Assembly: GCA_023653785.1 (NCBI GenBank)
Contig: JAMKCH010012386.1
Span: 1 to 64,000 of the forward strand
Direction: 5' to 3'
DNA from: Ophioderma brevispina
Taxonomy: Eukaryota; Echinodermata; Ophiuroidea; Amphilepidida; Ophiodermatidae
Length of the DNA stretch: 64,000 nucleotides
Of the stretch, positions 37,431 through 48,859 are shown in pieces; position 1 is the stretch's first letter, and each line of letters opens with the position of its first letter. Both the position numbers and the translations under genes were made by a program. The notes under the pieces are model-generated. The model made no database searches. It saw only the letters and a program-made list of their open reading frames with translations, and was not told the DNA's origin.

Positions 37431-37692
37431 AAATGCAAAAGAGTCAATTTCACTCTATTAGAGTGACTACAGGGCTCACTCTGAAAAGAGTGAAATTTCA
37501 CACCTTTCAAAGAACACTTTTTGGGTCAAATTTTATCTTGATAATTGACAAAATGATATCATTTTATCATTTGTTTAATTATAAAGAGTAAATTTGAGCC
37601 AAAAAGTATTCTTTGAAAGGTGTGAAATTTCACTCTTTTCAGAGTGGGCCCTGTAGTCACTCTAAAAGAGTGAAATTCCCTCTTTTGCATTT
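37431..37692. mobile_element. Foldback element, 262 bp, arms about 110 bp
   Basis: Starts AAATGCAAAAGAG and ends CTCTTTTGCATTT. The arms are nearly identical in reverse complement, including CACTCTGAAAAGAGTGAAAT and ACCTTTCAAAGAA. Each arm also contains small CACTCT/AGAGTG palindromes. It has no coding capacity. Confidence 0.9.
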
Positions 37693-39080
37693 AGAGAGTA
37701 TATAATTAACACATGACACTTAATAATAATTTAGGAATTTTTATCAATCCCGTCCGTGAGATGAACATCTTTCGTTAATTGACACAACTGCAACAGATAT
37801 TAGTAGTTATGCAAGTAATGAAACAACATCTACATTTTAGCGATGCTACAATGTCATTTTGAAGACTCTCGATTCAAAATATTAAAAATGTAGCCATATG
37901 CAAGCTGTTTATCAGCATTTCATGTATAATATTGACATCAACGTCATCAACAAACCTAATCAGTTTAATTGATAATGATGATCAAAGTATATCAGTGTTA
38001 TTTGTACAATTATAATACAATGACGTCACAAAAGCTTAAGTGGTATTAATTCGGATTTACTTCACTGAAATATTTTAATATAAGTCAAATAACTAAGCAC
38101 ATTCCTGCAACTTCTGCAACTTTTGTCTGTATTGCATGCTGTGAATAAAACAGATATTTTAAAATATAATGTAAGCGAAATATTTTGAAAAAGCGAGCAC
38201 TATTTGCATCTATGTACACAGCAAATTATGCGTTGTTAAAATCAATTCAATGATGTTACTTATAGAATTCATTAAGGGCCATATGCAACACATCAGTTAA
38301 AGTGGGCCTTAGTGATTCAAACACGTTAGTAAGTTTGCAGATTGCAGCATTAAAGTTTTAAGTGTTGCTTAAAACTTTTATTAACACTAGATTGCGAAAT
38401 TGGTATGAAACATGATTTTAACTTACACTTTCAATGTTACATGTCATAAAAACGTTCTGCTATTCCTCTTCAAAAGTTATGATTGTTAAAGAAGAATGTT
38501 TAGTGGTAGTTTATATAGCAAAAGTTGAAATCATCATCATCATATGATAATGACGTGCATTTACCTTTGAGATGCACGTGACTTTATGTAAAGAATCATG
38601 AGATGTGTAATTTTTATTTGTAGGTATTGAAGTTAAACAATAGGTGACTGCAAAATTTTGGGATTGTGTACAATAATAATGGTTCAAATAATTAATAGTG
38701 CAGTTTGCATGGACCATGACCAACCAATCATCCACCCACCCATCCACTCTTCCAGCGGACTAGCATCGATGAGGGGGCCATGTCCATAATCAAATACATA
38801 TCGATTCCTGTAGGAGAACTCACAACCAAAACAAAATATCAAAACCCATAATAGCAAATGTCCACAGAAAAACTAACTCAGTATAGCCACCCCAAACGAG
38901 AATACCTACACTCCGACTCCAAACAGTAGATATTGCCTCAAACAACTAAACGATTGCGCAATCCCCGAATCCATTGTATATCGTCCTGATGACGTCACAC
39001 CGACACAAGTACGCATGCATATCTTTGCATGGTGAATCCACACGTGACTGTATTATTGAATGGTCCGTGCTGGATTGCTA
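37693..39080. other. No feature recognised
   Basis: AT-rich sequence without recognisable exon or repeat. Confidence 0.5.
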
Positions 39081-39521
39081 CGGCGGTCCGGTAAGTACGT
39101 AATCCTATTTCTAAAATTGAAAAACAAGTTGGCGTAAATTGAAACCAGTGTTGGGAAATTCTCAAGACTGGAATAATACCGAAATGCATTGTGGGAAAAA
39201 TGGATGCGACCGTAGCGTTTGCGTGTTCACTTTTCGGTGTCTGCGAGCACCGAAGTACCCGACAAAAACGTTCAATTTTCTCGCTAGGTTCTATAGGTTC
39301 AGACCCAATTACGATACATATTCAAAACAAAACATAGTAACCGACTCTCTAATGCAAAACTTCCATAGAACCCCTTCGTTTTTCGGAGATATTTGAGATT
39401 TAGTTTCATTTACACACATTCGCTATGACGGACTTTAATCTCTCGCGCAGTACCAAGTTAGATAATATCTTTCGCAGTCTGTGACACAGACTACACCGTG
39501 TGAATACTTACCGGACCGCCG
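39081..39521. mobile_element. TA-flanked TIR element, 441 bp
   Basis: Ends CGGCGGTCCGGTAAGTA and TACTTACCGGACCGCCG, directly flanked by TA on both sides. This fits a non-autonomous Tc1/mariner-like element. The interior shows no transposase. Confidence 0.8.
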
Positions 39522-40679
39522 TACTGGATTGCATTGTGCTCTCATTATCTGTCTATGAATTACGATGTTAACTCATCCATACAGGAGAAGACTAGGAGAG
39601 GGCGGCCAAGAAATCCTAATTTTAGACGTCGCCATTGGTTTAACACGTAAAAACGAAATCTTGACGAAAAATTTAGATATTTTAATATTTTGTCAAGGAA
39701 TATTATTTTATTCCAAAACCTTTGGAGATGAAGAATCAACTCCACTGTAAGGGGTATTACCGATTGTTTTTGTATGAATAACGAGGACGAGGTCACATGT
39801 GGGTCATGGGAACATCCATGACCCATGACCTCACTCATCATCATTCATCATTTCACGTTTATTAAAAATTACCATCGAAGCCAAAGGCTGAATTACAGCA
39901 ATTAAAATACATAAATATACATATAAAATACCCAACATGCAACAACAACAATATAGATAACATGTTTAACTTAAAAAACACACTCACCATAATATTTAAA
40001 AAAAAATAATCACTGCCATTATTGCAAAATGTGTAAATTGATATAAAACGCCAAAGGAACACATTAAAAATCGTATTCAGCAATTGCACAAAGTATGGAA
40101 TAGGGCTGCCGTAGACCACTTTGGGGAAAACGAGTTTTTATCTAAATCTAAGGTTTAGATTATGTTGACTGGCTCCAGGTGGTGGAAGCCAGTGTCGGAA
40201 CTCTTCAGAACCAATTAGGGAAGTAGCAAAAGCTTCACACAACTTTTCACGACGAGATTTGGGCGTGGTTATACTGCACAGTATCAAAGCCTTGTCATAA
40301 GTTTAAATACTGTGGACCAAGCATAATTTTACAGCACCTATTTTTAATTCTTTCTAAAGAGTCAGACTGTGTCTCTGTAAGTCCTGCGTGCCAAACGGCT
40401 GCTGCATACTCAGTTAAAGGACGTATGTATGCCACATAAACTATAATAATTAGATCGCCAAGGGAAGGTCGAACTTCTTTAGGATCTTTAAGATATGCAG
40501 ACGACCATTGGCTCGTTTTAATATCTCACAAATTGCAGGTCCCGGTTAATATTGGAACCGATATGAAGACCCAGGATCTTAACAGAGTCTGTCTCCTGGA
40601 GAATTCCATTACACAGCACCAATGGATTATGCCTGGGTTTGTTCTTCATGAAGGAAATATGCATTACCATTGAGTGGAT

Positions 40680-41434
40680 TTAATCTGTTAATTGCATATG
40701 GTTAGAATTAGCCCAATGAGCAAGCTCAGTAAGCTCCTGTTGCATACATCCGTCTGAATTTTTATCTGACATTTCAATAAGCGTCATATCGTCAACATAT
40801 TTTAATGTGACCAGATTATGCGAAACTGCTGCATCATTACCCATAGCTAAAAATCCAACGGGACTCAATCTTGTTCCTTGTGGAACCCCAGCTTTTAGTG
40901 TCTCAAAATCGGACAACATACCACTATACCTGACACACTGGACACGCTCCGTCAAAAAGCTGCAGATCCAGGGAACAATACATTGTCTTGCACCTAAAGA
41001 AAGAATTTTGAGAATGACAATAATTATTGTGGTCTATATAACGCTCTGCCATAATCAGTGATAACAACAGTGGAAATGCTACCTGGTTTCTCGGCATGCT
41101 TGTACAATTATGAACTAGCCTAGTGAATTGTAGACCTACCAGGGCGGTTTTCATATTGATTAGGGTCTAAATTAGGTTCCAAATCTTCAAATAACCATCT
41201 TACAATAAAATCCTTAGGTAGTTTAGCAAAGTGGTCTGCTAATTATGAAACAGGGCGCAACTTATTCTTAGGCAGGGGAATAATTGTTGCTTTCTTCCAC
41301 TCCTCGGGAACGACACTTTGTTGGAATGAAGCATTTTTTTTTAAATCAGCAAATGGGTAACTAAACTCATATGCAAACTCTCTAATTATCCTTGCGAGAA
41401 TATTGTCCGGCCCTCCTGCTTTTTTGGGTTGCAC
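40680..41434 (-). pseudogene. LINE reverse transcriptase domain
   Basis: Reads KKAGGPDNI at the start, PEEWKKATIIPLPK, then KAGVPQGTRLSP and KYVDDMTLIE (catalytic box YVDD, near 40800). At least three frame changes separate these blocks. The polymerase core is recognisable and dead. Confidence 0.88.
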
Positions 41435-41569
41435 TTTTTTTTTTAAAAAAGCTCTCTATAAACCTCACAAGGTTGCACTTCCGGACATGTATTAGGCGCA
41501 TGCAAGTAAGCAGGAAGCCTGGAAATGTCGAGAGGCATCAAATCATTTACAATGGATGTGAAATGCCCA

Positions 41570-42113
41570 TTAAAGCAATAACAGCACATTTTTTTGAAGA
41601 GCGCCCCAATTTTTCAAAAATTGTGAGATTTTTACACGATTGCATTGGTAACTGGTAAGTAAACTATGAATGTGAATGGTTAAGCTCGAAAATATCTATG
41701 TGTCACAAACGAAGGCATTTTCTAATTAGAATAATTAATATCGGAGATCTCCGATAATAATTCAACGGCTGCTGGAAGCGGCCTTCCAATATGAAATAGC
41801 ATGGAAATAGCGCCATGTACGTGAATACGCTCATCACACTAGTTGTTTTATTGGTTCAGAAAGGTCAAGTTAGAAGTCATTTTCTTGAGGCGGCACTATT
41901 TTATCATGGACGGACATAAACTTAGAATTTCCAGCTCTGCCGCTAAGTACAATCTGGGATCCCAATTCTAATAACAAAATCGTTTATTTTATGATAAATA
42001 CGCATTTTTTAGCATTCTCGTTCGCAGGTGTAGTTTCCAAGACCATTACCAACAAAATATAAAATTTTGAAAATTGGTGGCGCTCTTCAAAAAATGTGCT
42101 GTTATTGCTTTAA
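41570..42113. mobile_element. TTAA-flanked MITE inside the LINE
   Basis: Ends TTAAAGCAATAACAGCACAT and ATGTGCTGTTATTGCTTTAA (about 45-base terminal repeats continuing to GAGCGCC). It interrupts the LINE between the linker and the RT. The LINE reading frame on either side joins without loss if one TTAA is counted, which shows TTAA duplication at insertion. A partial copy is at 911-1315. Confidence 0.92.
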
Positions 42114-43246
42114 TAAATGCTACAGCTTTCCTATCTGTTTCATCAAAATTCGGCGGGGGTTTTATCGCGAGATCTGATTGATTGTCGCTACCAGTCATTA
42201 TACGAATACTGTGATACCACCTGGCAGGATCTGCATTTTTAAGTCTCTGAATACGTGTATTATAATAATCAGTTTTAGCTGACCTAATAGCAAAATTGAT
42301 TTGATTGCGCAGTAACTTGCGACGAGTGTCTTGTCCTTTGTTAAAAGCATCTTGCCTTTTCCTAACTTAATATCTTTATTTTTGAGTTCATCCAAGGTTT
42401 ATCTTTGGCATGTTGCTTCATTGACTTTAAGGTCAATTGGGTCACATGTGTGTGGTGCTTCCTTTCCAAGATATTTGGGAAATAGGCTAAATAGAAAGTC
42501 ATTTGTTTATTCAAGAAAGGTCAACGTTTACAATACCCAAATTTCTTTGTAAAAAATAGTTTTTAAAAGTGTTTAATGATACCGATTCCAAATATGGAAT
42601 TTTGCACTTTCAGTATCTTGAAATTTTAACGAAATATTGGAAAATCTGTCTGTGAGATAAACAGTGCTCACTGGAAGGACCCAGGGCCAGAAGCCAGTCA
42701 GTAACAAATAACTAGAAGTTCTAGCTAGTTTTGATCTCCAATAAGTGGCAGACCTGTATATTAAATTCCACGTGAGAGAAGTGCTATAATTATCCTACTG
42801 TCGTCTTTGAAGCCAAAAGTGCTGGGAATCAAAATAGGATTCCAAATTGTGGACAGATAGAAATCGTAATGATTATATATATCTTGGACTGATATACTGT
42901 GGAATATTAGTGTCGTGGAGGGACTTATTCAACCTTGTCGTCTTGAACTACTGGACAAAAGTTATCTTCAGAATTGAGAAGATTCCAATGGAATATTTCC
43001 TGTGGATTTTATATTTTGCATGCTGTCATTTTGGAGTCTTCACTGTGAGGACATATCATCGTTGAACTGCAACGCTTCTTTTAATTGTGGCAATTTCATC
43101 ACTATACCAAGGGTTAGTTGGACGCAGTGTGAAATTGCGATGCATAAGAGGGGCATGCTTGTTGAGAATGTTCCTCAGTGTAGTATCAAACTGCACGGCA
43201 AGTCTGTCAAGATCAGATTCAGGAGTATTTAGTAAATCTGACTTTT

Positions 43247-43669
43247 CTATGTCCATTTTAAAATCGTGTTGGTTGTCTTCAATTTGCGGTAGGAAATGCG
43301 CTGTTTTGACTGTGTGGGTTTAGCGAGGTTTAATTTGCAGTGAATAGCACCATGGTCAGACAACAAGGACGGCACATGGGCCGAGTTGATTAGGTTATCG
43401 CAGGAGCGAGTTATTATGAGATCCAAGGTGTGTCCATTTATGTGCGTAGGTTCATGGATAAATTGTGACATATTAAAGGATTCAAGAATTTCTTTCAATT
43501 GATTTGCATCAGGGTCATCAGCTACATCCAAATGGAAGTTAAAATCTCCAACAATAAGTAATTTACATGAAGAAGCACTAAGTGAAGATAAATAATCTGA
43601 GAATTCATCAAAGAACATGCGTGGAGTTGATTTATTCTTCTTACTATAATATGCACGATATAACAACAA
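43247..43669 (-). pseudogene. LINE APE-type endonuclease domain
   Basis: Open for 140 codons. Contains LLIVGDFNFHLD, PTHINGHTLDLIITR and LSDHGAIHCKL, the last with the catalytic SDH motif. This domain nicks target DNA to prime reverse transcription. The upstream part of the domain is in other frames. Confidence 0.92.
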
Positions 43670-44220
43670 GTTTTAAAGATGAGAAAGTTCCTCAATCAGA
43701 TTACAGCATAGACCTTCAAAAGTGGATGAGATGAACATAGCACACTCCTTGTGTTTGATGGATTCCTTGTGAAGTATTGCAACACTTGTGCTTATCAGAA
43801 TCACTTAGACATGTCTCAGTTAATGCCACAATATCAAAATTATGTTCAAGAAAATAGTCACCTAACATTTCAGTTTGTTACAGATAGACTGTGCATTTAA
43901 AACACAAAGGTCTATCAGTGGGTTTCTTTGAGGAGATGCATTTTCATTATTGTTTGAGGGAAAATCATTCAAGGTGTCATTTTTTTTCCTAGATATTTTT
44001 TCATCAGTTTCAAGGTGATGAAAATCACAGCATGCAGATTGTTTTTTCTCTACGAGTAGGTTTGACTGAGTTTATGTTTAGATTGGATTGACAGCCATGT
44101 ATCCCGAGGTAGGCAGGACTTGGCCGAGTTTAAGCTGAGCAAGGTGTTTCTGTCATAGGTGTATTTTAGATTTTCTGGTTTATTTACATCATGTGGTGCA
44201 TCATTCTGGATGGTTGGTCC

Positions 44221-44250
44221 AGGTCCCGGGTGGGGTTCGATATCACTCGA
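44221..44250 (-). other. 2A-like ribosome-skipping motif, degenerate
   Basis: SSDIEPHPGP at residues 65-74 of a 130-codon open frame (44050-44442). The 2A consensus is D-(V/I)-E-x-N-P-G-P; here the asparagine is histidine. APE-type LINEs of sea urchin, amphioxus and molluscs are known to carry such motifs upstream of the endonuclease. The frame starts MGTFILLLGLSLDLA, a hydrophobic stretch resembling a signal peptide. Confidence 0.7.
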
Positions 44251-44894
44251 TAAAATGAGACGATAACGGAAAGATGCTGTACTGTTCCTGTAGTATGAGA
44301 TCCTAGGTCCAACAAAGTGGCTAAAGGTGAAAGAAACAAAAGGTCTTGTCACCCCATTATGAAAAGTTGTAGTATGCTCACCCCCGTTTAAAGGATGGGC
44401 AAGGTCAAGGGAGAGGCCAAGGAGCAAAATAAACGTTCCCATGGTGAAATCAATAATCAGTTTCTGAAGATCATTGTCGAAGTTGTTGATGCATATCAGG
44501 AGAGTCTCAAGTGATCCAGATTAGAGTCTCAAATGGTCTGGATTAGAGTACACCGACAATAGATGAGTCACTGAGGAAGTGTCAAGTGGTTTGAAGTTGA
44601 GCATCCAAGTTATGTCACAGTTCCAATTTCAACAAAATATTATCACAGAAAGTTTACAAAGTCCACTAAAAATGTTGATAAATCCATATCAAAATCCAAT
44701 AGAATGTATATCAGCAGATGGAGAAAGCTTAGCTCTTTCTGGTAGTATCAAAATCAAGCACAGTCATGTTGAATATCCAGGGTAAATAACACAAATGTTG
44801 GAGAGAGATGTGCAACACGAGGTGCTCATCTCAACAACCAACAATGTAAATGACCAGACCCATGTTTAATTTGGACGTGTAAAGTAGCAAATGT

Positions 44895-45280
44895 TTGATC
44901 GCTGGCTTCTCTCAAAAGAAGTCGGTCAAATTTTGGTCAACAAGTCGGGTTCTAACAAAGCGTCTCATGGTAGCACACAGGAGGGCAAATCCAAGTCAGC
45001 TCACATGCAATCACTGTAAAAAGCCAGGGCATTCAAAGTGTTGGGAGGTACCTGGCTATCCGCCCAAAACGGAGGGAGCCAAAAGTGAGTCAAAACCAAT
45101 AGGTTGTGCAGTTACTTTGATGTCAAAAGTTCATTCTTCTGTACAGAAACAAGAAATCCCACAAAAGGCAATTGAGGAATGACTTTAAGCCTTTTGTTTT
45201 GGAGGGATTTGTGTCACTTTCAGGTGATAGTTTTAGATCCAAAGCCTATTCAAATTATGCGAGACACGTGTTGTGCACAG
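44895..45280 (+). mobile_element. Gypsy-like element, Gag zinc knuckle to protease start
   Basis: Open frame 44895-45182 has a zinc-knuckle-like CNHCKKPGHSKC (C-X2-C-X4-H-X2-C, two residues short of CCHC). The next frame gives DFKPFVLEGFVSLSGD, typical of the segment just before a Gypsy aspartic protease. At 45257-45280 a third frame reads a protease active site with Asp-Thr-Cys instead of Asp-Thr-Gly. The element is cut there by the insertion starting at 45281 and resumes at about 53956. Confidence 0.75.
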
Positions 45281-46210
45281 CAATGGCGGATCCAGGATTT
45301 GAAAAATGTCAAAAGTACCGGGGGCTGAAAGAAGGGCCAAATCCAAATATCATGCTTAGTTTTTGAGTTACCTGCCAGATCACTACAAACTAAGCACACC
45401 TTGGTTTTTTGGTAGTTTTTATGATAATACACAATAATTCAGAGGTGTGCTAATTAAATTTTGTTGCGGTCACCTCGAAATCCAAGATGGCGGCCAAAAT
45501 GGCCGCCGTTTTGGCTAACGACAGTATTTTGAAGGTAATGTCCTATGTGAGCCTTCAATTACCTTGTTCTTGGTGTCATATTGAAGATAATTTAATTATC
45601 TACATGATGCTACCAACTTTTGTGGGTTTCATTGTTATCAACACACTGTTTTGGGGCCAAAAAGGCATATTTTTGCCATTTTTTTTCAAAAAGATGATAC
45701 GGACTGAAATACGTTCTCCCCCATATATCAAAATTGTTCTTCATAATTGGATCAAGACTTCCCAGTAGTTTGCCCTCATATAATATGCATTTTGTGTGAA
45801 AAGCACAGGACCATAGCAAGTTTAACATGAAAGTTATAGTGTCTAAGAATCAATGGGGTCTTAATCACAAAAAACGCCATTTTTGCACATTTCTCTAAAC
45901 ACATGAACAAATTGTGTGTCAATACCGCATAAATGCTAAATGACAGTTTTGATCACCTACAATAAATGTTTGATTTCAGTTGCTGCAATGGCCTTACTGA
46001 TTCAATTTTTGCGGTGAACTCTAAATCCAAGATGGCAGCCAAAATGGCCGCTGTTTTGACACAAATTACATTTTGAAGGAAAATATTTGCAGACAAACTC
46101 CAATCATCATGTGGTTATGTCATTTTACAGCAAATCAAATGTTGTACTTGATGTTTTCACTTTAAAACCTTACCGTAATATTTTACATAGCTCTTAAATA
46201 GAACCTCTAC

Positions 46211-46862
46211 TTAAAGGTGCACGAGAAATTTCACATATCAGGTGTCCCTGAAAAAATCGAAAGCTTATGATTTTTGCCTTGATGTAAAGCTTCCATAAAT
46301 CTATCCCTATCTGAAAGGGTTTTTTTAAAGCTGAGAAATGTTTCTTTGGTACAAAAAATGTGAAATTTCTAATTTCGTATAGGAGCAAATTAGACCTTAT
46401 TGAAATATAAGCAAACAAAATGCATTTTTTTTTCTTTTAAAGGTCCATGGCACGATCGCTAATAGCCTCGTCCTCAGGAACCCCAAATTTTGGTATCAGA
46501 AGAAAGCTACTATTTTTCTCATTTACCCTGTGAAATCTTAGGGCTAAAGGATGTTTAGTTTGGAAGTTATGAGCGAAAATATGTCCCATTTTGGTCGACC
46601 AATATTAATTTTACACAGCACTCTATAGGGCTTACAAAATCACGTTTTTAGGTCTCACATCAAAACATCATTTACAGATGGAGTTTTGGGGTAAAGTCCA
46701 TTCTATCAAGATGAAAACTTCATCTACTTACATCGGGCCATCCCCCTTTAAGACATTTCGTTTGCCAAATATATGGTATGAAATCAATTGAGTGTCTAAT
46801 CTATATGAAATTTCTATTATGACAAAATATTTGGGTGCCTCAAAATCTCGTTGCACCTTTAA
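46211..46862. mobile_element. TTAA-flanked MITE in left arm
   Basis: Ends TTAAAGGTGCACGAGAAATT and ATCTCGTTGCACCTTTAA. It is absent at the matching place in the right arm, near 52705. The core (46436-46760) recurs at 19590-19945. Confidence 0.88.
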
Positions 46863-46879
46863 GCAACTGCGTGTAGCAT

Positions 46880-48686
46880 ATCAATCAATCAATCAAACTT
46901 TATTTCCATTCACTACACATTATACAAAAACAAAACAGTGATATGGAGGAGCAGAGTAAAAGGCCAATTAGGCCCGAAGGCACTCAACCCCTTGTAACAG
47001 AACACACAAGAAACAGGACATCTATTCCAAAGAACAATAAACGAAACAGGACACCACAAGAGACATGCTCCAGAATTATTAATGTTATTGAGAGATAAGG
47101 TTTTCTTTAAATTGGTTTCGAAAATGTTTTACAGATTTCGATTGTTTCAGACATGGTTGTAGCAAATTCCATAATGCTGGACCAGAATTTCTAATTGACT
47201 TTTGAGAAAAAGATTTTTTTTGCTTTGGACATGTTATAATTTGAGCTTTCTCGTTTGAAGTCTGAAATTTCAGAATGTTTTACAAAGTAACTATCAAACG
47301 TTACTGGCAATTGGTTGTTATAATGCTTAACATAAAATTGACCCATATAAGTATGCAAGTATCAAATACATTCAATATGATATGCGAGCGAAAAGTGGGG
47401 TTGAGTGACATCGATAATGACTGGTTGAGATTGTTCTTAAGCCATTTTTGTAGTTGGAATATTTTGTGAAGTATACATTTGAAGATTTCCCATATAGATA
47501 CAGTAATTGAATATACGGCATTAGTAGTGTACAGTACAGCGTATAAAGTATACGATCAGGTACAGATTGTTTGATCTTAGTTAATACCCAATTTTCTAGA
47601 TATTATTTGGACAAAGCAACTGATGTGTTGTTTCATGTTACGGTTTCGTCTATGTACTCCAAGGAAAATTTCGTGTGGTTACTCTTTCCAGGGGAATATT
47701 TGTCCAAAACTACATCGATTACATTGGGAGAATCAGGAACATTAACGATTTGTGAATTTGGTCTTTAGTCTGGCTTTAAAAAACTCTTCCAATCTACCAT
47801 AATGTGAAGACTTATTGGGAGTTCATAATATCATTGTAATTGGTTTATGCATTGACGGATAATGTGCCTCTTAAACCAGTATTGACTTTTTGGTTATTAT
47901 TTATCAGGTTATTAGTATCAAGTCTGGGTGGGAATAACAAAAGTGTTGTGTTGTCATCGGCAAATAGAGAAATATAACCAATGTTTACGATACTGCGATG
48001 TCATTAACATAGAGTATGAATAAAGGGACCCAGAATAGATCCCTGCGGAACTCCACATAAAATCTGTTTGAGATCAGATTTTGCGGATTGATATGAAACA
48101 TACTGCTTTATTGTGGCTAAATAAGTTTGAACCATTCTTTCTAAAAACTACACTCTGAAGCCATATATTCTAATTGTACAGTAATATATCGTGATCAATA
48201 GTATCGAACGCTTCGATAGATCTAAAAAGTTACTCCAATGTATGTTCATTATTCTCTATGAATACAAACTTATCCCCAGTTAACAATTGCCATGTAAGTT
48301 GAATGATGTGGGCGGAAGCCAAATTGTTTCTCATTAAGTATATTATTTTTTATCCATATGAAAACATACATCTGTTGAAAACCAATTTTCTAGTTATTTA
48401 GAAAAACTAGGTAGTACAGCGGACAGGCGATAATTGGAGAAACAAATCACGGGCATCTTTCTAGAAATGGCAACTTTGCAATTTTAAGTTCTAGGTCTAT
48501 ACCTGTTGATATGGAGTGTTGTATGTAAATACCTATGGTACGAGGCTAGCTATTTCCCTAATTACTTTCTTAACAATTATATTTCCAATGCCATCGTGAC
48601 CCGGGCTCTTGTTTGGATTGATTTAACTGGACAATTTGATGATATCTCTTCCACAATTTGATTGAATCCTCTTCCACTCTCCGCAT
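46880..48686 (-). mobile_element. CR1-like LINE, 5'-truncated
   Basis: The 3' end at about 46880 has a (TTGA)n tail followed by a conserved 3' end. Minus-strand frames give GVPQGSILGP near 48030-48060 and SLFADDNTTL near 47945-47975, the catalytic FADD box. It is full of stops. The right arm of the surrounding element lacks it, so both insertion boundaries can be read from the comparison. Confidence 0.85.
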
Positions 48687-48859
48687 GTGTTAACTGCGGC
48701 AAGTTTGTTCCATTTCAAATATGCAATTTGCCAACAAAGGTGATTTGTAAAAAACTATATTTTGAAGTTTGTTACATTGTTTGCCCATATTATGCAATAT
48801 ACAAACAATGAAACCAGTCATTTGTCTCAGCTATGTATTGTTCTTCCAGTGTATGCAAA

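Larger units (their letters stand above)
39834..44460 (-). mobile_element. CR1/L2-group LINE with 2A-like motif, endonuclease and reverse transcriptase
   Basis: Minus-strand order is an N-terminal segment with SSDIEPHPGP, an APE endonuclease (43247-43669), a linker (42120-42360, 43056-43256) and a reverse transcriptase (40680-41434). A post-RT region down to about 40160 is readable in several frames. The 3' end at about 39834 carries an ATGATG-type tail, as CR1-group elements do. It is broken by stops, by the MITE at 41570-42113 and by about 500 bases of unrecognised sequence at 42540-43080. A 24-base tandem duplication at 44508-44553 may belong to its 5' UTR. Confidence 0.85.
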
